From assembly GCA_013695245.1 (NCBI GenBank), contig JACDAW010000408.1, forward strand, positions 1-7,414: DNA of 7,414 nucleotides, given 5' to 3'. Both the position numbers and the translations under genes were made by a program. Numbering within the stretch: the first letter of the stretch is position 1; each line of letters opens with the position of its first letter. The notes beneath the pieces were generated by a model. That model was not told where the DNA came from. It saw nothing but the letters and a program-made list of their open reading frames with translations, and ran no database searches. Below, in pieces: positions 5,952 through 7,414 of the stretch. The DNA comes from Pyrinomonadaceae bacterium. Lineage in GTDB: Bacteria > Acidobacteriota > Blastocatellia > Pyrinomonadales > Pyrinomonadaceae.

Positions 5952-7079
5952 CTAAGAGTTTACTTTGCGGTCACGTTTGTAAAAAGGCACGGGAACAATG
6001 CGAGCATCCACCGCGCGACCGCGCACGTCAATCTTGATTTCTTGATTCACGTTCGCATATTCGATGGGCACGTAAGCGAGTCCGATGTTCTTTCGTAAGA
6101 AAGGGGCGGGGCTGCCGGAAGTGACAAGACCCACTTGACTGCCTCCGACGAATACCGCTTGACCATCGCGCGCAATGCCGCGATCAGTCATCTCGAAACC
6201 AATGAGCTTTCGCTTAACGCCTTCTTCCTTTTGCGCTGCAAGGCGTTCGCGTCCGATAAAATCGCCTTTGTTAAGTTTACAAATCCAACCGAGATTAGCT
6301 TCAAGTAGCGTGGTGTTGTCGTCGATCTCATGCCCGTAGAGCGCCATCGCCGCTTCTAAGCGCAGCGTGTTGCGCGCCGCCAAGCCGCAGGGCGTGACGC
6401 CTTCGGGCGCGCCATAATTGCCCGCATCAAGAATGCGCTTCCAGAGTTGTTCGGCCGCGTTAGGGGCGGCATAAACCTCAAAACCGTCTTCGCCCGTATA
6501 GCCTGTGCGCGAGATGATCGCAGACACGCCGTCAACTTCGCCCCTACGGAAATGATAATACTTGATCTCATCGAGCGACGTATCGGTCAAAGTTTGCAGA
6601 ATCCGAAGCGCATCAGGGCCTTGCAGCGCGATCTGACAATACTCTGAGCTAGCGTTGCGCAATTCGACTTGCTCATCCCTCTTGTGCGAAATGATCCAAT
6701 CCCAATCCTTCTCGGTAGTGGAAGCGTTAACGACGAGCAGAAGATGATCTTCCGAGAAGCGATAGACGAGAAGATCGTCAACGACCGTGCCTTGCGGCGT
6801 TGTCAACGCCGAATATTGCGCTTGTCCGTCAACGAGTTTTGAAGCGTCGTTTGAGACGAGGCGGTTAACAAAGGGAATCGCTTCGGAGCCGCGCACATCG
6901 AATTCGCCCATGTGCGAAACGTCGAAGAGTCCGGCGTGCGTGCGCGTGTGCAGATGTTCTTGAACGGTGCCGAGCGGGTATTGCACGGGCATATCCCAGC
7001 CGCCGAAATCAATCATGCGCCCGCCCGTCGAGACGTGCATGGCATGAAGCGGCGTCTGCTTCAGGGAAGAGGTGATCAA
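5952..7079 (-). CDS. gcvT: Aminomethyltransferase (glycine cleavage T protein)
   Basis: This is the tetrahydrofolate-dependent enzyme that releases ammonia from the aminomethyl group on GcvH and makes 5,10-methylene-THF. It has 375 residues, normal for the family. Motifs are LKQTPLHAMHV (6-16), MIDFGGWDMPVQY (22-34), GLFDVSHMGEFDVRG (50-64), the catalytic GTVVDDLLVY (97-106) with D101/D102, RTGYTGEDGFEVY, and the C-terminal TSGSPAPFLRKNIGLAYVP. The start is TTG at 7079, with GAGG ten bases ahead. No ATG or GTG gives the usual N-terminus; the ATG at 7040 would remove the conserved LKQTPL segment. It is the first gene of the operon. Confidence 0.96.
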   Translation of the reverse strand: MITSSLKQTPLHAMHVSTGGRMIDFGGWDMPVQYPLGTVQEHLHTRTHAGLFDVSHMGEFDVRGSEAIPFVNRLVSNDASKLVDGQAQYSALTTPQGTVVDDLLVYRFSEDHLLLVVNASTTEKDWDWIISHKRDEQVELRNASSEYCQIALQGPDALRILQTLTDTSLDEIKYYHFRRGEVDGVSAIISRTGYTGEDGFEVYAAPNAAEQLWKRILDAGNYGAPEGVTPCGLAARNTLRLEAAMALYGHEIDDNTTLLEANLGWICKLNKGDFIGRERLAAQKEEGVKRKLIGFEMTDRGIARDGQAVFVGGSQVGLVTSGSPAPFLRKNIGLAYVPIEYANVNQEIKIDVRGRAVDARIVPVPFYKRDRKVNS

Positions 7080-7112
7080 GGAGTTTAAGCCTCGCTTTTC
7101 CTGACAATTAGA

Positions 7113-7143
7113 ATGATAAACAAATGAATTAAACGAACGGCAA
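7113..7143 (-). promoter_or_regulatory. Possible gcv operon promoter
   Basis: On the minus strand TTGCCG (7143-7138) and TATCAT (7118-7113, five of six consensus) are 19 bp apart, about 34 bases before the gcvT TTG. The spacing is longer than ideal. No glycine-riboswitch-like tandem structure could be recognised between here and gcvT. Confidence 0.3.
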
Positions 7144-7224
7144 ACCTAACACGCCCAGCGCAATCGGGTCAAGCAGAGCAAGAAACCGTAAAATCAACGG
7201 TGTACGCTGCAATGTGTTGCCCAT
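7129..7224 (-). CDS. Tiny hydrophobic ORF, doubtful
   Basis: This 31-codon frame starts MGNTLQRTPLILRFLALL and ends GLPFV; a GTG ten codons upstream would extend it to 41 residues. The middle is hydrophobic enough for one membrane helix. There is no convincing ribosome-binding site, and the ORF is contained within the attC-like element at 7144-7222 and its flanks. It is more likely a by-product of that structure or a cassette remnant than a real gene. I recognise no family. Confidence 0.2.
   Translation of the reverse strand: MGNTLQRTPLILRFLALLDPIALGVLGLPFV
7144..7222. other. Degenerate attC-like element
   Basis: Three nested complementary pairs lie in this 79-bp stretch: AACAC/GTGTT (7148-7152 with 7214-7218), CAGCG/CGCTG (7156-7160 with 7205-7209) and ACCGT/ACGGT (7185-7189 with 7197-7201). 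The left end is ACCTAAC, a perfect RYYYAAC; on the minus strand this is GTTAGGT, a perfect GTTRRRY. The other end, GTTGCCC, is not canonical. Box order and spacing resemble a small attC, but the L-type stem is only five bases and no extrahelical base is evident. It could be a remnant attC or a chance fold. Confidence 0.35.
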
Positions 7225-7290
7225 AAGTGCTGCTCTAGTGACCGACAGCACAAAGTAAAATCAAGCTCATTACATATAGTCTGTCAAAAT

Positions 7291-7310
7291 GTTATTATCA
7301 CGCACAATGC
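7291..7310 (-). repeat. attI direct repeat, distal copy (right)
   Basis: On the minus strand this reads GCATTGTGCGTGATAATAAC. It matches the left distal copy (1351-1370) over its first 18 bases and is 41 bp from the proximal right copy. Confidence 0.65.
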
Positions 7311-7371
7311 TCCATAATATACCTATATTGTCGTATTATCACGCACGATGCGTCTTAATCAGTAGTTGGTC
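7293..7371 (+). other. Right attI site, inverted second copy
   Basis: Bases 7293-7367 repeat the left attI in inverted orientation, 71 of 75 identical with four scattered substitutions. Both direct repeats and their 41-bp spacing are kept, as is the 14-base gap to the crossover. Identity ends exactly at the GTT core (7365-7367). The next bases, GTC, make GTTGGTC, a slightly off-consensus GTTRRRY. This is what a cassette inserted at G7365 would leave. No second integrase gene is present here, so the site would depend on the intI at 1428. A near-perfect palindrome, AATATA-CC-TATATT (7316-7329), lies between the repeats. Confidence 0.72.
7332..7351 (-). repeat. attI direct repeat, copy proximal to crossover (right)
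   Basis: On the minus strand this reads GCATCGTGCGTGATAATACG, matching the left proximal copy (1310-1329) at 18 of 20 positions. It is a candidate integrase-binding site in the right attI. Confidence 0.65.
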
Positions 7372-7414
7372 GGCTGCTGGCGGCGCTCCCAATTTTTCTT
7401 CGGAGGTTCAAGCA
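7366..7414 (+). mobile_element. Start of a rightward cassette (second array), cut by window
   Basis: This sequence has no match at the left side. It begins TTGGTCGGCTGC immediately after the crossover G and contains GGAGG at 7402-7406, eight bases from the window end. A plus-strand start codon just outside would be well spaced. If it is a cassette, its attC should contain an R'' box reading GACCAAC. Only 49 bases are visible, so this is an inference from the attI boundary. Confidence 0.5.

Noticed and set aside
7080..7290. Glycine riboswitch upstream of gcvT
   Set aside because: I could not find the conserved glycine aptamer core or a tandem arrangement on the minus strand. A covariance search would be decisive.
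1294..7367. 75-bp inverted repeats as terminal repeats of a composite transposon
   Set aside because: No transposase or target-site duplication is visible. The outer limits coincide with the GTT integron crossover, one copy lies beside intI, and the internal direct repeats fit attI better.
1294..7367. Inverted repeat as an assembly or foldback artefact
   Set aside because: The copies differ at four positions and both flanks are different, so a simple duplicated read or chimeric foldback does not explain them.

Overview
The window is an integron platform joined to a complete four-gene glycine cleavage operon. The split P-protein (GcvPA/GcvPB), the gene order gcvT-gcvH-gcvPA-gcvPB, moderate GC content and a chromosomal-type integron integrase suggest a free-living environmental bacterium. 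Acidobacteriota (Blastocatellia-like) is one guess, but the sequence alone does not fix the phylum.

Left part (1-1295) is a cassette array read on the minus strand. Going outward from the integrase, cassette 1 (1295 down to 649) carries a DUF4160-DUF2442 gene pair and ends in a clear 111-bp attC site. Cassette 2 (648 down to the window edge) carries a mazE-mazF toxin-antitoxin pair whose last few toxin codons and whose attC lie outside the window. Both cassettes seem to have their own promoter, as is usual for toxin-antitoxin-type cassettes.

Next comes an attI-like site (about 1290-1393) with two 20-bp direct repeats 41 bp apart, then a divergent, full-length integron integrase (intI, 1428-2396). 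All six expected catalytic residues and the integron-specific insertion are present. This is the standard integron layout.

From 2487 to 7079, on the minus strand and convergent with intI, lies gcvT-gcvH-gcvPA-gcvPB (T, H and P proteins of the glycine cleavage system; the L protein is not here). gcvT and gcvPA appear to start with TTG. gcvPB contains a four-residue patch that looks like a compensated double frameshift.

The striking feature is at the right end (7293-7367): a second copy of the attI-like site, 71 of 75 bases identical to the left copy but in inverted orientation. Its outer end stops matching exactly at the GTT crossover triplet, after which a new, different sequence begins (7366 onward) with a ribosome-binding-site-like GGAGG near the window edge. 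The simplest reading is a two-headed integron: one integrase and a housekeeping operon enclosed by two outward-facing attI sites, each feeding its own cassette array. Recombination between the two sites would invert the 6-kb core. A degenerate attC-like element and a tiny hydrophobic ORF lie between gcvT and the right attI.
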